Of a stretch of 27,466 nucleotides of DNA, positions 15,638 through 24,271 are shown one piece after another (the first letter of the stretch is position 1; each line of letters opens with the position of its first letter). The stretch is from DASXYU01 sp036502295. Its GTDB lineage: Bacteria > Actinomycetota > Actinomycetes > Mycobacteriales > Jatrophihabitantaceae. Made by a program: the position numbers and the translations under genes. The DNA is taken from contig DASXYU010000058.1 of assembly GCA_036502295.1 (NCBI GenBank), forward strand, positions 1 to 27,466, in the 5' to 3' direction. The notes beneath the pieces are model-generated. The model was not told the origin of the DNA. It made no database searches and saw only the letters and a program-made list of their open reading frames with translations.

Positions 15638-17638
15638 TTACCAGCTTCGGACGTGCAGGACGTGGGCAGGCGCGATCCGTTCCGCAGGATCGAGCCGGAC
15701 GTAATTGTGCTCGCCCCAGTGGTACTCGGTACCGGTGAGCAGGTCGATCGCGCGATAGGTGGTACCCCATCGCTGGTTGACGGCCTCAAGATCGACGTCG
15801 ATCGTCGCCTCGACGGCATGGTGTGGCTCGACCGAGGAGACGACGAGGACGGTGTCGCCGGTGCCCGGGTCGCGCTTGCTGAAGGCGAGGACGTCCGGAT
15901 TGTTGGTGTGGTGCACGTGCAGTTCACGCAGTTGCTGTAGCGCCGGGTGTTCGCGTCGGATCGCGTTGAGGGCGGTGAGCAGCGGCGATAGCGACCGTCC
16001 TTCGGCGATGGCAGCGGTGAAGTCGCGAGGACGGAGCTGGTACTTCTCCGAGTCGAGGTACTCCTCGCTGCCAGGTCGCAGGTTGCGGTGCTCGAAGAGC
16101 TCGAAGCCGGAGTAGACGCCGTATGTCGGGGAGAGCGTCGCGGCGAGGACGGCGCGGATCGCGAAGGCCGCGGGGCCGCCCGTCACGAGGTATTCGTGCA
16201 GGATGTCCTGCGTATTGGTGAAGAAGTTCGGCCGCATGTGGTCGGCCGCCGCCGCCAGTTCGACCGCGTACTCGGCGAGCTCGTCCTTGGTGTTGCGCCA
16301 CGTGAAGTAGGTGTAGCTCTGCTGGAAGCCGAGCTTCGCGAGTTCGTGCATGATCGCCGGCCGGGTGAATGCCTCGGCGAGAAAGAGGACGTCGGGGTCG
16401 GTGCGGTTCACCTCGGCGATGAGCCACTGCCAGAAATTGAAGGGCTTGGTGTGCGGGTTATCGACGCGGAAGATCCGCACGCCGGCGTCCATCCAGTGCC
16501 GCACCACACGCAGGCATTCGGCGTAGAGCCCCGCGGGGTCGTTGTCGAAGTTGAGCGGATAGATGTCCTGGTACTTCTTCGGGGGATTCTCGGAATAAGC
16601 GATGCTGCCGTCGGCACGGGTGGTGAACCACTCCGGGTGTTGCTGCACCCAGGGGTGATCAGGGGCGGCATTCAGCGCGAGGTCGAGGGCGATCTCCAGG
16701 CCCAGCTCATCGGCGCGCGCCACGAAGTCCTTGAAGTCGGCGAGTGTGCCGAGAGCGGGATGGATCGCGTCGTGGCCGCCGTCCTTGGAACCGATCGCCC
16801 ACGGCGAGCCGACGTCCCAGGGCGCGGCGAGGAGGGAGTTGTTCGGGCCCTTGCGGTTCACCTCGCCGATCGGGTGGATCGGCGGCAGGTAGACGACGTC
16901 GAAGCCCATGCTCGCGACGTAGTCGAGGTGCTCCGTCGCGTCCTTGAAAGTGCCGTGCCTGACCGGGCGTGCCGGAGTGAGCGGGTCGCGACTGAGCTCG
17001 GCGCCGATGGAGCGGGGAAAGAACTCATACCAGGAACCGAAGAGCGCGCGGGGACGGTCGACCTGCAGCCGGAAGCGCGGCGAGCTGCAGATCAGTTCGC
17101 GAACCGGGAAGCGGTCGACGAGCTGCCAGAGGTACTCGTCCAAGGCAGGGGCCACGCGATGGGCGAGGTCGAGCTTCGCGTCGAGCAGCGCCATCGCCGC
17201 GGCGGTGGCGCGCACCTTCTCGTTCTTGGGAAGCAGCTTGGCGAGTGCGGCGAAGTGCCGTGCCCCGTCGGCGAGGTCGTTGGCGAGGTCGGCGGTGCCC
17301 TGTCCGGCCTCGAGCTTCACGGTGACCGCGTGATACCAGGTGGCAAGCGGGTCGCTCCACGCCTCGATCGCGAAGCTCCAGAGCCCCGGGCTGGCCGGCA
17401 CGACGGTCGCGTGCCAGCGGTCCGTGCCGGGCGCGCCGGGATGCATCCGGATCGTCTCGACCTTCTTTCCGGCAGGGTCGCGGACGACGACGCTGGCGCC
17501 CACTGCGTCATGCCCCTCACGGAAGACGAGGGCACTCACGGGGACGTACTCGCCGACGACGGACTTCGCCGGGTATTCGCCCGGGATGGCCGATCCGACC
17601 AACGGCGTGACATCTGAGATCGCAAAGCGGCCAGTCAT
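15638..17638 (-). CDS. glgE: Maltose-1-phosphate maltosyltransferase GlgE (666 aa)
   Basis: Transfers maltosyl units from alpha-maltose-1-phosphate to alpha-1,4-glucan, the committed step of the GlgE pathway. It has an N-terminal beta-domain (about 1-110, VSALVFREGHDAVGASVVVRD), a helical S-domain insertion (about 115-200) and the GH13_3 barrel. Diagnostic residues are ELICSSPRF and YEFFPRS around 181-210, nucleophile D393 in FRVDNPHTKPFNFW, acid E422 in FLAEAFTRP and Asp478 in NTQDIL. These are within two positions of the Streptomyces GlgE numbering I remember (394, 423, 480). The start is ATG at 17638, first gene of the operon, without an obvious Shine-Dalgarno. The ATG overlaps the first arm of an inverted repeat shared with the divergent glgP promoter. 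Confidence 0.97.
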   Translation of the reverse strand: MTGRFAISDVTPLVGSAIPGEYPAKSVVGEYVPVSALVFREGHDAVGASVVVRDPAGKKVETIRMHPGAPGTDRWHATVVPASPGLWSFAIEAWSDPLATWYHAVTVKLEAGQGTADLANDLADGARHFAALAKLLPKNEKVRATAAAMALLDAKLDLAHRVAPALDEYLWQLVDRFPVRELICSSPRFRLQVDRPRALFGSWYEFFPRSIGAELSRDPLTPARPVRHGTFKDATEHLDYVASMGFDVVYLPPIHPIGEVNRKGPNNSLLAAPWDVGSPWAIGSKDGGHDAIHPALGTLADFKDFVARADELGLEIALDLALNAAPDHPWVQQHPEWFTTRADGSIAYSENPPKKYQDIYPLNFDNDPAGLYAECLRVVRHWMDAGVRIFRVDNPHTKPFNFWQWLIAEVNRTDPDVLFLAEAFTRPAIMHELAKLGFQQSYTYFTWRNTKDELAEYAVELAAAADHMRPNFFTNTQDILHEYLVTGGPAAFAIRAVLAATLSPTYGVYSGFELFEHRNLRPGSEEYLDSEKYQLRPRDFTAAIAEGRSLSPLLTALNAIRREHPALQQLRELHVHHTNNPDVLAFSKRDPGTGDTVLVVSSVEPHHAVEATIDVDLEAVNQRWGTTYRAIDLLTGTEYHWGEHNYVRLDPAERIAPAHVLHVRSW

Positions 17639-17714
17639 TTCGCAATCACATCCGTAACACTAGCTTCATGATTAGGTCTCCGTAAGCGATTGCGAAACTG
17701 CTAGTTTCAGCCTC
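17638..17714. promoter_or_regulatory. Divergent glgE/glgP control region with inverted repeats
   Basis: This 76-bp spacer must hold both promoters. TTTCGCAATC (17638-17647) and GATTGCGAAA (17688-17697) form perfect 10-bp inverted arms 40 bp apart. A second small dyad, GAAAC-TGCTA-GTTTC, lies at 17694-17708 just before the glgP GTG. TTTCGCAA half-sites resemble LacI/GalR-family operators, so sugar-responsive repression of both genes through looping or paired sites is possible. No convincing -35/-10 pair could be fixed. The regulator is not encoded in this window. Confidence 0.55.
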
Positions 17715-20315
17715 GTGAAAGCACTGCGACGGCTCACCGTGCGGGCGGCCTTCCCGCCTGCTCTTACCCGACTCGGCGAGATTGTCGCCAACCTGCGTTG
17801 GTCGTGGGACCGCGACTCGCTGGATCTGCTGCAGTCGGTTGATCCGGTGCTCTGGGAGACGAGCGAACGCGACCCCGGACGCATGCTCGGCGCGGTGACC
17901 GCTGAGCGTCTCGCGGAACTCGCCGCCGACGAGGTGTTCCTCGCCAAGCTCGACCAGGTGCACACGTCGCTGACCCGCTATCTCGCCGAGCCACTCTGGT
18001 ATCAGAAGCGTGCCGCGGAGGACGGAAGCACACTGCCGTCCGCTATCGGCTACTTCTCGCCCGAGTTCGGTATCACCGAGGTACTGCCGCAGTACTCAGG
18101 TGGACTCGGCATCCTTGCCGGCGATCACCTCAAAGCCGCCAGCGACCTCGGCGTCCCGATCATCGGCGTCGGTCTGCTCTACGGCTCCGGGTACTTCCGT
18201 CAGTCGTTGTCACGGGACGGCTGGCAGCTCGAGCACTACCCGAGCTATGACCCGCAAGGCCTGCCCATCTCGGCGCTCTACGACGCCGACAGGAACCCGG
18301 TGCGGATCACGCTCGGCCTGCCAGAGGGACGCACCCTGCACGCGCAGGTCTGGGTGGCGAAGGTCGGCCGAGTACCACTGCTGATGCTCGACAGCGACCT
18401 CGAGGAGAACGACGCCTCACTGCGGCAGATCACCGACCGCCTCTACGGCGGCGGTGTCGACCACCGCCTCGAGCAGGAACTGCTGCTCGGCATCGGTGGC
18501 GTACGGGCGATCCGCGCCTACTGCGTCGCCACCGGCCACCCGGTGCCCGAGGTCTTTCATACGAACGAGGGTCACGCCGGCTTCCTCGGCGTCGAGCGCA
18601 TCCGTGAGCTGATGTCCGGATACGGGCTGAGCTGGGACGAGGCGCTGCAGGCGGTGCGTTCCGGCACGGTCTTCACCACGCACACTCCGGTGCCCGCCGG
18701 CATCGACCGCTTCCCGCGCGATCTCGTCGCTACGCACCTGGCGACGCTGCCGAGCGTGCCGCTGGAGAACGTCCTCGCCCTCGGCGCGGAGGAGGACCCG
18801 GGCGTCTTCAATATGGCGCACATGGGACTGCGTCTCGGCCAGCGCGCCAACGGCGTCTCGCTGCTGCACGGCGCCGTGTCGCGAGGCATGTTCAACGCAC
18901 TCTGGCCGGGCTTCGACACCGAGGAGGTGCCGATCAGTTCGATCACGAACGGCGTGCACGCCCCTACCTGGATGGCGCGCGAGATCCTCGACATCGCCGA
19001 ACGCGAGTCGCCCACCGGCTACGCCCTTCTTGGCGGGGGGGCCACCACTAGTGCCCAGGCTGTCGCCGCCGGCGGCGGCTGGGAGGGGATCGACCGCGTC
19101 GGTGACGACGAACTGTGGAGCGTGCGCCGCACGCTGCGAGCGCGACTCGTCGAGGAGATCCGCCGCCGCGTCCAGGCCTCGAACTTCGGGCGTGGGGCGA
19201 GTGAGTCCGAACTGCGCTGGACACAGAGCGCCTTCGACCCCGACGTCCTCACCATCGGCTTCGCCCGACGCGTGCCGTCCTACAAACGGCTGACACTGAT
19301 GCTGCGTGAGCCGGAGCGGTTGAAGGCGATCCTGCTCGACCCGCAGCGGCCGGTGCAGATCGTCCTCGCCGGTAAGAGCCACCCGGCCGACGACGGCGGC
19401 AAGCAGCTCATCGCGCAGATGGTGGCCTTCGCCGATCATGCCGATGTTCGGCACCGCATCACGTTCCTGCCCGACTACGACATCGCGATGGCGCGCTACC
19501 TGTACTGGGGTGTCGACGTCTGGCTCAACAACCCGCTGCGCCCGCTCGAGGCGTGTGGCACCTCAGGGATGAAGGCAGCGCTCAACGGTGCGCTGAACCT
19601 CTCCATCCTCGACGGATGGTGGGACGAGTGGTACGACGGCGAGAACGGATGGGCCATCCCGTCGGCCTCCGGGGTCATCGATGATGACCGTCGCGACCAG
19701 GTCGAGGCTGAAGGTCTCTATGACCTCATCGAGAATCAAGTCGCGCCACGGTTCTACGACTGTGATGAGAGCGGCGTTCCGAGACACTGGGTGCAGATGG
19801 TGCGCCACACGCTCAAGAATCTCGGCCCGAAGGTGATGGCCACCCGCATGGTGAGCGACTACGTCGAGCAGCTGTACGCACCGGCCGCCGTATCAGCCCG
19901 GGCGATGACGGCCGACGGCTTCGCCGCGGCGAAGCGGGCTGCTGCGTGGCGTGGGCAGGTGCAGTCCGCGTGGCCCGGGGTGCGGGTGCTGTACGTCGAC
20001 TCGCTGCTGTCGAGCCATGCGGCGCACGCCCAGCTGGGTGACGCCCTACAGCTGCGCGCGGAGGTGGCGCTCAACGGCCTCGCTCCGCAGGACGTCGGCG
20101 TCGAGGCGGTCTTCGGTCCGGTGGACACCGACGAGCGTCTCTCGACGACGACGACGGTGCCCCTCGTGCCGGTGGAGAGCACAGACGGTGCCACCCGCTT
20201 CGAGGGAACGGTTCCGTTGGAGCGGACCGGCGCCTTCGGCTACACGGTGCGAGTGTTGCCGTCGGCGGACTGGCTCGCCTCGTCGGCCGAGCTGGGCCTG
20301 ATCGCACTGGCCTGA
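17715..20315 (+). CDS. glgP: Alpha-glucan phosphorylase, GT35 (866 aa)
   Basis: Degrades alpha-1,4-glucan to glucose-1-phosphate. It belongs to the bacterial/archaeal alpha-glucan phosphorylase type with an N-terminal DUF3417 domain (about 1-115, with IVANLRWSWDRDSLDLLQSVDP). Catalytic core motifs are YFSPEFGITEVLPQYSGGLG, HTNEGHAGF, NGVHAPTW and FARRVPSYKR. The PLP-binding lysine is K620 in EACGTSGMKAALNGALN. Length and domain order match mycobacterial and Streptomyces GlgP. The start is GTG at 17715, giving MKALRRLTVRAAFPPALTRLGEI. It is divergent from glgE, so synthesis and breakdown share one control region. Its last 76 bp overlap, antisense, the 3' end of the membrane protein gene on the minus strand. 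Confidence 0.96.
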   Translation: MKALRRLTVRAAFPPALTRLGEIVANLRWSWDRDSLDLLQSVDPVLWETSERDPGRMLGAVTAERLAELAADEVFLAKLDQVHTSLTRYLAEPLWYQKRAAEDGSTLPSAIGYFSPEFGITEVLPQYSGGLGILAGDHLKAASDLGVPIIGVGLLYGSGYFRQSLSRDGWQLEHYPSYDPQGLPISALYDADRNPVRITLGLPEGRTLHAQVWVAKVGRVPLLMLDSDLEENDASLRQITDRLYGGGVDHRLEQELLLGIGGVRAIRAYCVATGHPVPEVFHTNEGHAGFLGVERIRELMSGYGLSWDEALQAVRSGTVFTTHTPVPAGIDRFPRDLVATHLATLPSVPLENVLALGAEEDPGVFNMAHMGLRLGQRANGVSLLHGAVSRGMFNALWPGFDTEEVPISSITNGVHAPTWMAREILDIAERESPTGYALLGGGATTSAQAVAAGGGWEGIDRVGDDELWSVRRTLRARLVEEIRRRVQASNFGRGASESELRWTQSAFDPDVLTIGFARRVPSYKRLTLMLREPERLKAILLDPQRPVQIVLAGKSHPADDGGKQLIAQMVAFADHADVRHRITFLPDYDIAMARYLYWGVDVWLNNPLRPLEACGTSGMKAALNGALNLSILDGWWDEWYDGENGWAIPSASGVIDDDRRDQVEAEGLYDLIENQVAPRFYDCDESGVPRHWVQMVRHTLKNLGPKVMATRMVSDYVEQLYAPAAVSARAMTADGFAAAKRAAAWRGQVQSAWPGVRVLYVDSLLSSHAAHAQLGDALQLRAEVALNGLAPQDVGVEAVFGPVDTDERLSTTTTVPLVPVESTDGATRFEGTVPLERTGAFGYTVRVLPSADWLASSAELGLIALA

Positions 20316-21925
20316 TCGACGCGCGGAACGCTCGTCGCATCGGCATAGCCGGCCAACGCCGGGGCGGACTCACTGCTCCGCAGCAGCACGACGAAGGTCG
20401 CGATCGCGGTCGCGGTCGCGAGGCCGACGAAGGTCCAGGTGACGCCTGCTGCGAACGGCGCCCAGTCGATGAGATAGTCGATTCCCTTGCCGATGCGGTG
20501 CGTCACCGAACCGCTGGTGGTGCCGTACTGCTGCGCAAGCAGCAGGAGCACGTTCGCCGCCTCGAAGAGGCCGACAAGGGCGAAGACGGTCGCGGCGAGC
20601 CAGCGCGCAATCCGGCGCAGCAGTACGAAGAGGGCCACCGCGAGGACGATCGTGAGACCGCCGATGAAGCCGAGCAGGTACCGCACCTGGATGCCCGGGA
20701 AGACATGCGAGATCAAGTAGGTATGGCGGATCTTCACCATGATCGATGCCAGGCAGATCACGCTGGGAGACAGCAGTGCCACCGCGGCCCATCGCGGCGC
20801 CGACGCGCGCCGGATGCCGACGACGATGCCGACGACGACGAGTGCGAGCATCGCCGCGAAGAACGCGACGAGCAGATCGTTGGGCCAGCCGGGGCGCTCG
20901 ATGATTCCGAGCGAACCGAAGAACCTCACGCCGAGCCGGGAGAAGAAGCCCGTGACGAAGCTGGTGTTCGTGCCGCTGTGGTCTACGCCGTAGATTCTCT
21001 GGACCGTCCATTCGGGTCCCTTGCCCTTCGGCTGCACAGCACCGAAATCGACCAGGTTGCGGACGTACCACCAGCCGCCCAGGACGAAGCCGGTGAGACC
21101 TGCTGTGAGGCAGGGGAGGACGGCCGTCCTCACCCGGTTACGCAGAGATCCGTTCGCGGCGACGAGGTACGCGAGGATGATCACGGGCGGCATGATCAGC
21201 GCGATTCCCTTGGTGAGTAGCGCCAGTGCCCACCAGAGGCCGACCCGAAGCGCGGTCGAGCGTCGCAAGTCCCCGGAGATGACCTTCGACAGCTCGTACA
21301 TCATCAGCGCGCCGAGCAGTGTCAGCAGTACGTCGTTCGTTACCGATGCGCCGATGCGCAGATAGGACGGCACGGCTGCGGGCAGGATCGTCGCCACCAG
21401 TGCTACGGCGTGATGGCGGGTGAGACGCCGTGCGGAGAAGTAGATGAGCAGCGGCACCGGGATCATCAGCAACACGGAGAGCAGGCGCAGCCAGAAGACC
21501 TGCACATCCCAGCCCCTGCCTTCGAACCCGGGAAGCAGATAGCTCCAGCCTGCGGCGAGGCCGTAATAGCCGAACGGGTGCTGCGTCATCTGGTTCGGCA
21601 CGGATGCCGTCGGGGCGAGCTTGGTGCTGATGTGATCGAAGCTCGGCCGGTGCGTTCGAGGAACCGCGGCCCTGTCACCGAGGTGCTGGCCGGTGGCGAT
21701 GTTCGGTTCCGAACCGTAGGCGTCGAGGACGCCGATCTGCGGCCAGCGCTTACCGGGGTCGGTGAGCCAGTCGCCGTGGCGATGCGCCAGGACGTAATCG
21801 ATGTGCTGCGCCTCGTCCGCTTCCTGGAAGGCGGGATAGACGATCGTCGCGCAGATCAGGACGAAGGTCTGCAACGCGACGATCAACCAGAGCGTCTTCG
21901 GCACAGCAACCACGAGGCGTCTCAT
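20240..21925 (-). CDS. Polytopic membrane protein, DUF2142/GT-C glycosyltransferase-like (561 aa)
   Basis: About twelve predicted TM segments, the first at residues 10-30. It is followed at once by an acidic loop PAFQEADEAQHIDY, the position where DUF2142 and GT-C enzymes carry a conserved PPDEpaH-type motif. Other segments include IRIGASVTNDVLLTLLGALM-like and PPVIILAYLVAANGSLRNR regions, and an extracytoplasmic loop with WWYVRNLVDFG. By family analogy it would use a polyprenyl-phosphate sugar on the outer face of the membrane, but the reaction is unproven. The start is ATG at 21925; the gene is divergent from the sulfotransferase at 22029. Its C-terminal 25 residues are hydrophilic and encoded in the antisense overlap with glgP. 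Confidence 0.75.
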   Translation of the reverse strand: MRRLVVAVPKTLWLIVALQTFVLICATIVYPAFQEADEAQHIDYVLAHRHGDWLTDPGKRWPQIGVLDAYGSEPNIATGQHLGDRAAVPRTHRPSFDHISTKLAPTASVPNQMTQHPFGYYGLAAGWSYLLPGFEGRGWDVQVFWLRLLSVLLMIPVPLLIYFSARRLTRHHAVALVATILPAAVPSYLRIGASVTNDVLLTLLGALMMYELSKVISGDLRRSTALRVGLWWALALLTKGIALIMPPVIILAYLVAANGSLRNRVRTAVLPCLTAGLTGFVLGGWWYVRNLVDFGAVQPKGKGPEWTVQRIYGVDHSGTNTSFVTGFFSRLGVRFFGSLGIIERPGWPNDLLVAFFAAMLALVVVGIVVGIRRASAPRWAAVALLSPSVICLASIMVKIRHTYLISHVFPGIQVRYLLGFIGGLTIVLAVALFVLLRRIARWLAATVFALVGLFEAANVLLLLAQQYGTTSGSVTHRIGKGIDYLIDWAPFAAGVTWTFVGLATATAIATFVVLLRSSESAPALAGYADATSVPRVDQASAIRPSSADEASQSADGNTRTV

Positions 21926-22028
21926 CGCGACGTGACGCTACCAGCCAAGATCTAACGATCGTCTTTCTTTGGCCCGTGCCGCGTGATGTCGGTGGGATCT
22001 CTCAGCTCGCGCAAGGCAAGGTGTTCGA

Positions 22029-22994
22029 GTGCCTCAAAAGAAGCTGGACTTCCTGGTGATCGGGGCGCCGAAGTCGGCGACCACCTCGCTCTACGAATTG
22101 CTCAAGGAGCATCCGCAGCTGGCGATGCCGGCGACGAAAGAGGTGCCGTTCTTCACCGACCACCGTAAGTACGCGAAGGGCATGGCGCGCTACCTCGCTG
22201 CGCAGTTCCCCGACGCGAGCCCCGAGGCGGTCTGGGGGACGATCACGCCGCAGTACATGCAGGGACAGGGCGAGGTGGATGTCGCGCTGACGGCGCGGCG
22301 CATCGCCGACGAGCTGCCGTTCGTGAAGATCGTTGCGCTGCTGCGCGACCCCATTGACCGCGCGTTCTCGCACTACAAGATGCAGTTGCAGCGCGGTTAC
22401 GAGCGCCGGTCCTTCGACGACGTCGTGCGCAACGCGCTGGGCAAGCCGCTTGAGGACGCCCGTGGGCCGGTGGATCCCGAGGACGGTTTCCGCTACATCT
22501 TCGTCAGCGAGTACGGCCGGATCCTGCAGCTTTACTACGACCTCTTCCCACGTGAGCAGATCCTCGTCCTCACCACGGACGAGCTGAAGGACGGCCCCAC
22601 CGACGTCGTGCGACGTATGTGTACGTTCCTGAGCGTCTCGACGCAGTACGAGCCGGTAGCGCCGTCGACGCGGGCTCGCCACGGCGGTGTGCGTCCCCGC
22701 TCGCGTCTGCTGACGCCGGGATTCATCTACGGCATCCCGGGCGTGAAAAGGGTCTGGAAGAACGCGGTGCCGGCGAGACTACGCAACCGCGTGGAGTACC
22801 GCACGAACCTGTGGAACATCCGGCCCGACGAGGTGCGCCTCGATCGGGGCAGCTATGCCTACCGCGCGCTCGCCGAGTTCTTCGCCGCCGACGTCGCCCA
22901 CGTGGAGCAGCTCACCGGCATCACGGTGCCGTGGCCGGCGTGGTCGGCGTCCCGTCCGGCAGCATCGGGGCAGCAGTCCGTCACAGCGAACTGA
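22029..22994 (+). CDS. Sulfotransferase, heparan-type/Sulfotransfer_1 (321 aa)
   Basis: PAPS-dependent sulfotransferase of the bacterial group related to heparan sulfate N/O-sulfotransferases. The 5'-phosphosulfate loop is GAPKSATTSLYELL (12-25), and KEVPFF follows at 37-42. The 3'-phosphate site is LLRDPIDRAFSHY (104-116), and FVSEYGRILQLYYDLFP carries the usual middle motif. The start is GTG at 22029; an AAGG about 9 nt upstream serves as ribosome site. The acceptor is probably a carbohydrate or lipid-linked glycan, suggested by the flanking membrane glycosyltransferase-like gene and the GT4 gene. It ends with a 14-bp convergent overlap with the glycosyltransferase. It is unrelated at motif level to the smaller sulfotransferase-like protein at 724. 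Confidence 0.92.
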   Translation: MPQKKLDFLVIGAPKSATTSLYELLKEHPQLAMPATKEVPFFTDHRKYAKGMARYLAAQFPDASPEAVWGTITPQYMQGQGEVDVALTARRIADELPFVKIVALLRDPIDRAFSHYKMQLQRGYERRSFDDVVRNALGKPLEDARGPVDPEDGFRYIFVSEYGRILQLYYDLFPREQILVLTTDELKDGPTDVVRRMCTFLSVSTQYEPVAPSTRARHGGVRPRSRLLTPGFIYGIPGVKRVWKNAVPARLRNRVEYRTNLWNIRPDEVRLDRGSYAYRALAEFFAADVAHVEQLTGITVPWPAWSASRPAASGQQSVTAN

Positions 22995-24141
22995 TCAGGT
23001 CGAGAACGGCAGTCGCCATCGACGACCAACTGTTCTCCTCCTTGAAGCGCTGGATATGCAGCGTCATCTCGGCGAGCTCATCACGGCGCAGTCCGGCGAT
23101 GGCGCGCGCGAGCGCCGTGGGAGAGGCAGGCTCGACGAGCCAGCCGGTCTTGCCGTCGACGACCTGATCGGTGAGACCACCGACCGCGGTCGCGAGCACC
23201 GGCTTGTTGTAGTGGTAGGCGAGAGCGGCAACACCGCTGCCGGTCGCGGAGCGGTAGGGGAGCACCACGACGTCGGCGCGTGCGAAGTAGTTCGCAGCGG
23301 CCTGCGGGGAGACGAACTGAAGGTCAAGGTCGACGTTGCGCGCCTGACTCCGCGTGATCAGCTCGGCGACGTCGACGGAGTCGCCCCAGAGATCGCCGAC
23401 GACGGTGAGGTGCACGTCCTCGTCCTGCAGCGAGCCGAGAGCCTCGAGGAGGACGTCGAGCCCCTTGTGCGGGCGCACCATGCCGAAGAAGAGCAACTCG
23501 AGGCGTCCTCGTTGCTTCGGCTGGATCGACGGCGCGGGGAAGTGGGCGTAGACCGGGTGCTGCCGGGTCAGGACGGGGATGCCGGGGCGGATCTGCGCCA
23601 GGCGCTCGGCGATGTCGTCGGTATGCACCACGTAGGCGTCGGCGTGGTTGGAGAACGTCTCGCTGATGCGGCGCCGCATCAGCGAGACGCCGTGGTCGCT
23701 GAGGTTGTGGCAGAGGTAGATCACCTTCACGCCGTGCTTGCGCAGCCTTCGCGCGATGTAGCCGAAGGCCGGGTGCCAGTACAGCGTCCACCAGCTGAGG
23801 ATCGCCACGCGGCAACCGCTGGCGACGACCTCGTCGGCAGCTCGTCTCCAGCTCAACGGCGAGAAGTTGTCGATGAGGTAAGCCACCGACGGATCGCGGT
23901 CCGGCTGGCTTGCATCGATGTCGCTGTCCCCCGGGTAGAGCCAGCCCGGGTACTGCCGGGCGAACGAGATCATCCGGACATCGGTCTGCTGCTGCAGCGC
24001 TTCGCGCAATGCCATCGTGTATTGCGCAATGCCGCCGCGGTAGGGGGCTACCGGACCGAGGAGGGCGATCGAGGGCGGATCTGAGGGATGAGTGGAAGGG
24101 GGACAGTCGGCGTCGGCGTCGCGCTCGGCGTGGGAATTCAA
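22981..24141 (-). CDS. GT4-family glycosyltransferase, GT-B fold (386 aa)
   Basis: Retaining GT-B glycosyltransferase of the GT4/Glycos_transf_1 type, cytoplasmic or membrane-associated. The N-terminal acceptor domain begins SIALLGPVAPYRGGIAQYTMAL with the Gly-rich loop. The C-terminal donor domain starts LELLFFGMVRPHKGLDVLLEAL and contains LPYRSATGSGVAALAYHYNKPVLAT followed by VGGLTDQVVDGKTGWLV. The usual EX7E pair is not evident; the YRSATGSG variant is seen in a GT4 subgroup. The frame is open far upstream to 24597, but that part overlaps the regulator gene. TTG at 24141 with AGGA 5 nt upstream is the best supported start. The sugar and acceptor are unknown; a surface polysaccharide or glycolipid is likely from context. 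Confidence 0.88.
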   Translation of the reverse strand: MNSHAERDADADCPPSTHPSDPPSIALLGPVAPYRGGIAQYTMALREALQQQTDVRMISFARQYPGWLYPGDSDIDASQPDRDPSVAYLIDNFSPLSWRRAADEVVASGCRVAILSWWTLYWHPAFGYIARRLRKHGVKVIYLCHNLSDHGVSLMRRRISETFSNHADAYVVHTDDIAERLAQIRPGIPVLTRQHPVYAHFPAPSIQPKQRGRLELLFFGMVRPHKGLDVLLEALGSLQDEDVHLTVVGDLWGDSVDVAELITRSQARNVDLDLQFVSPQAAANYFARADVVVLPYRSATGSGVAALAYHYNKPVLATAVGGLTDQVVDGKTGWLVEPASPTALARAIAGLRRDELAEMTLHIQRFKEENSWSSMATAVLDLISSL

Positions 24142-24271
24142 CGTCGTCCTAGATCGGTCGGCTGGTGCCTCCTGATCTTTACCGCGAATCGGTGAAACGA
24201 ATCTGACAATTTCCTTGCAATCGCTGAGGAGGGCTCGGCTCTGGCAAGGCGCTGAGCGCAGACTCGATCCG

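Noticed and set aside
14629..15738. Long plus-strand frame (369 codons) inside treS
   Set aside because: The protein is a monotonous Val/Glu/Asp/Gly mix from the complementary strand of a GH13 gene. No start signal or family match is visible.
15631..15927. Upstream extension of the treS frame into glgE
   Set aside because: The 99 extra residues are a low-complexity Ser/Thr/Pro/Arg string read out of frame from the glgE 3' end; treS similarity starts after 15630.
16088..17617. Plus-strand frame of 509 codons opposite glgE
   Set aside because: It is antisense to a protein with all GlgE catalytic residues intact. The composition is that of a shadow frame.
22029..22994. Idea that the two sulfotransferase-type genes (724 and 22029) are recent duplicates
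   Set aside because: Their loop motifs (WSGPRNISTAL versus GAPKSATTSL), lengths and middle regions differ too much; they belong to separate branches.
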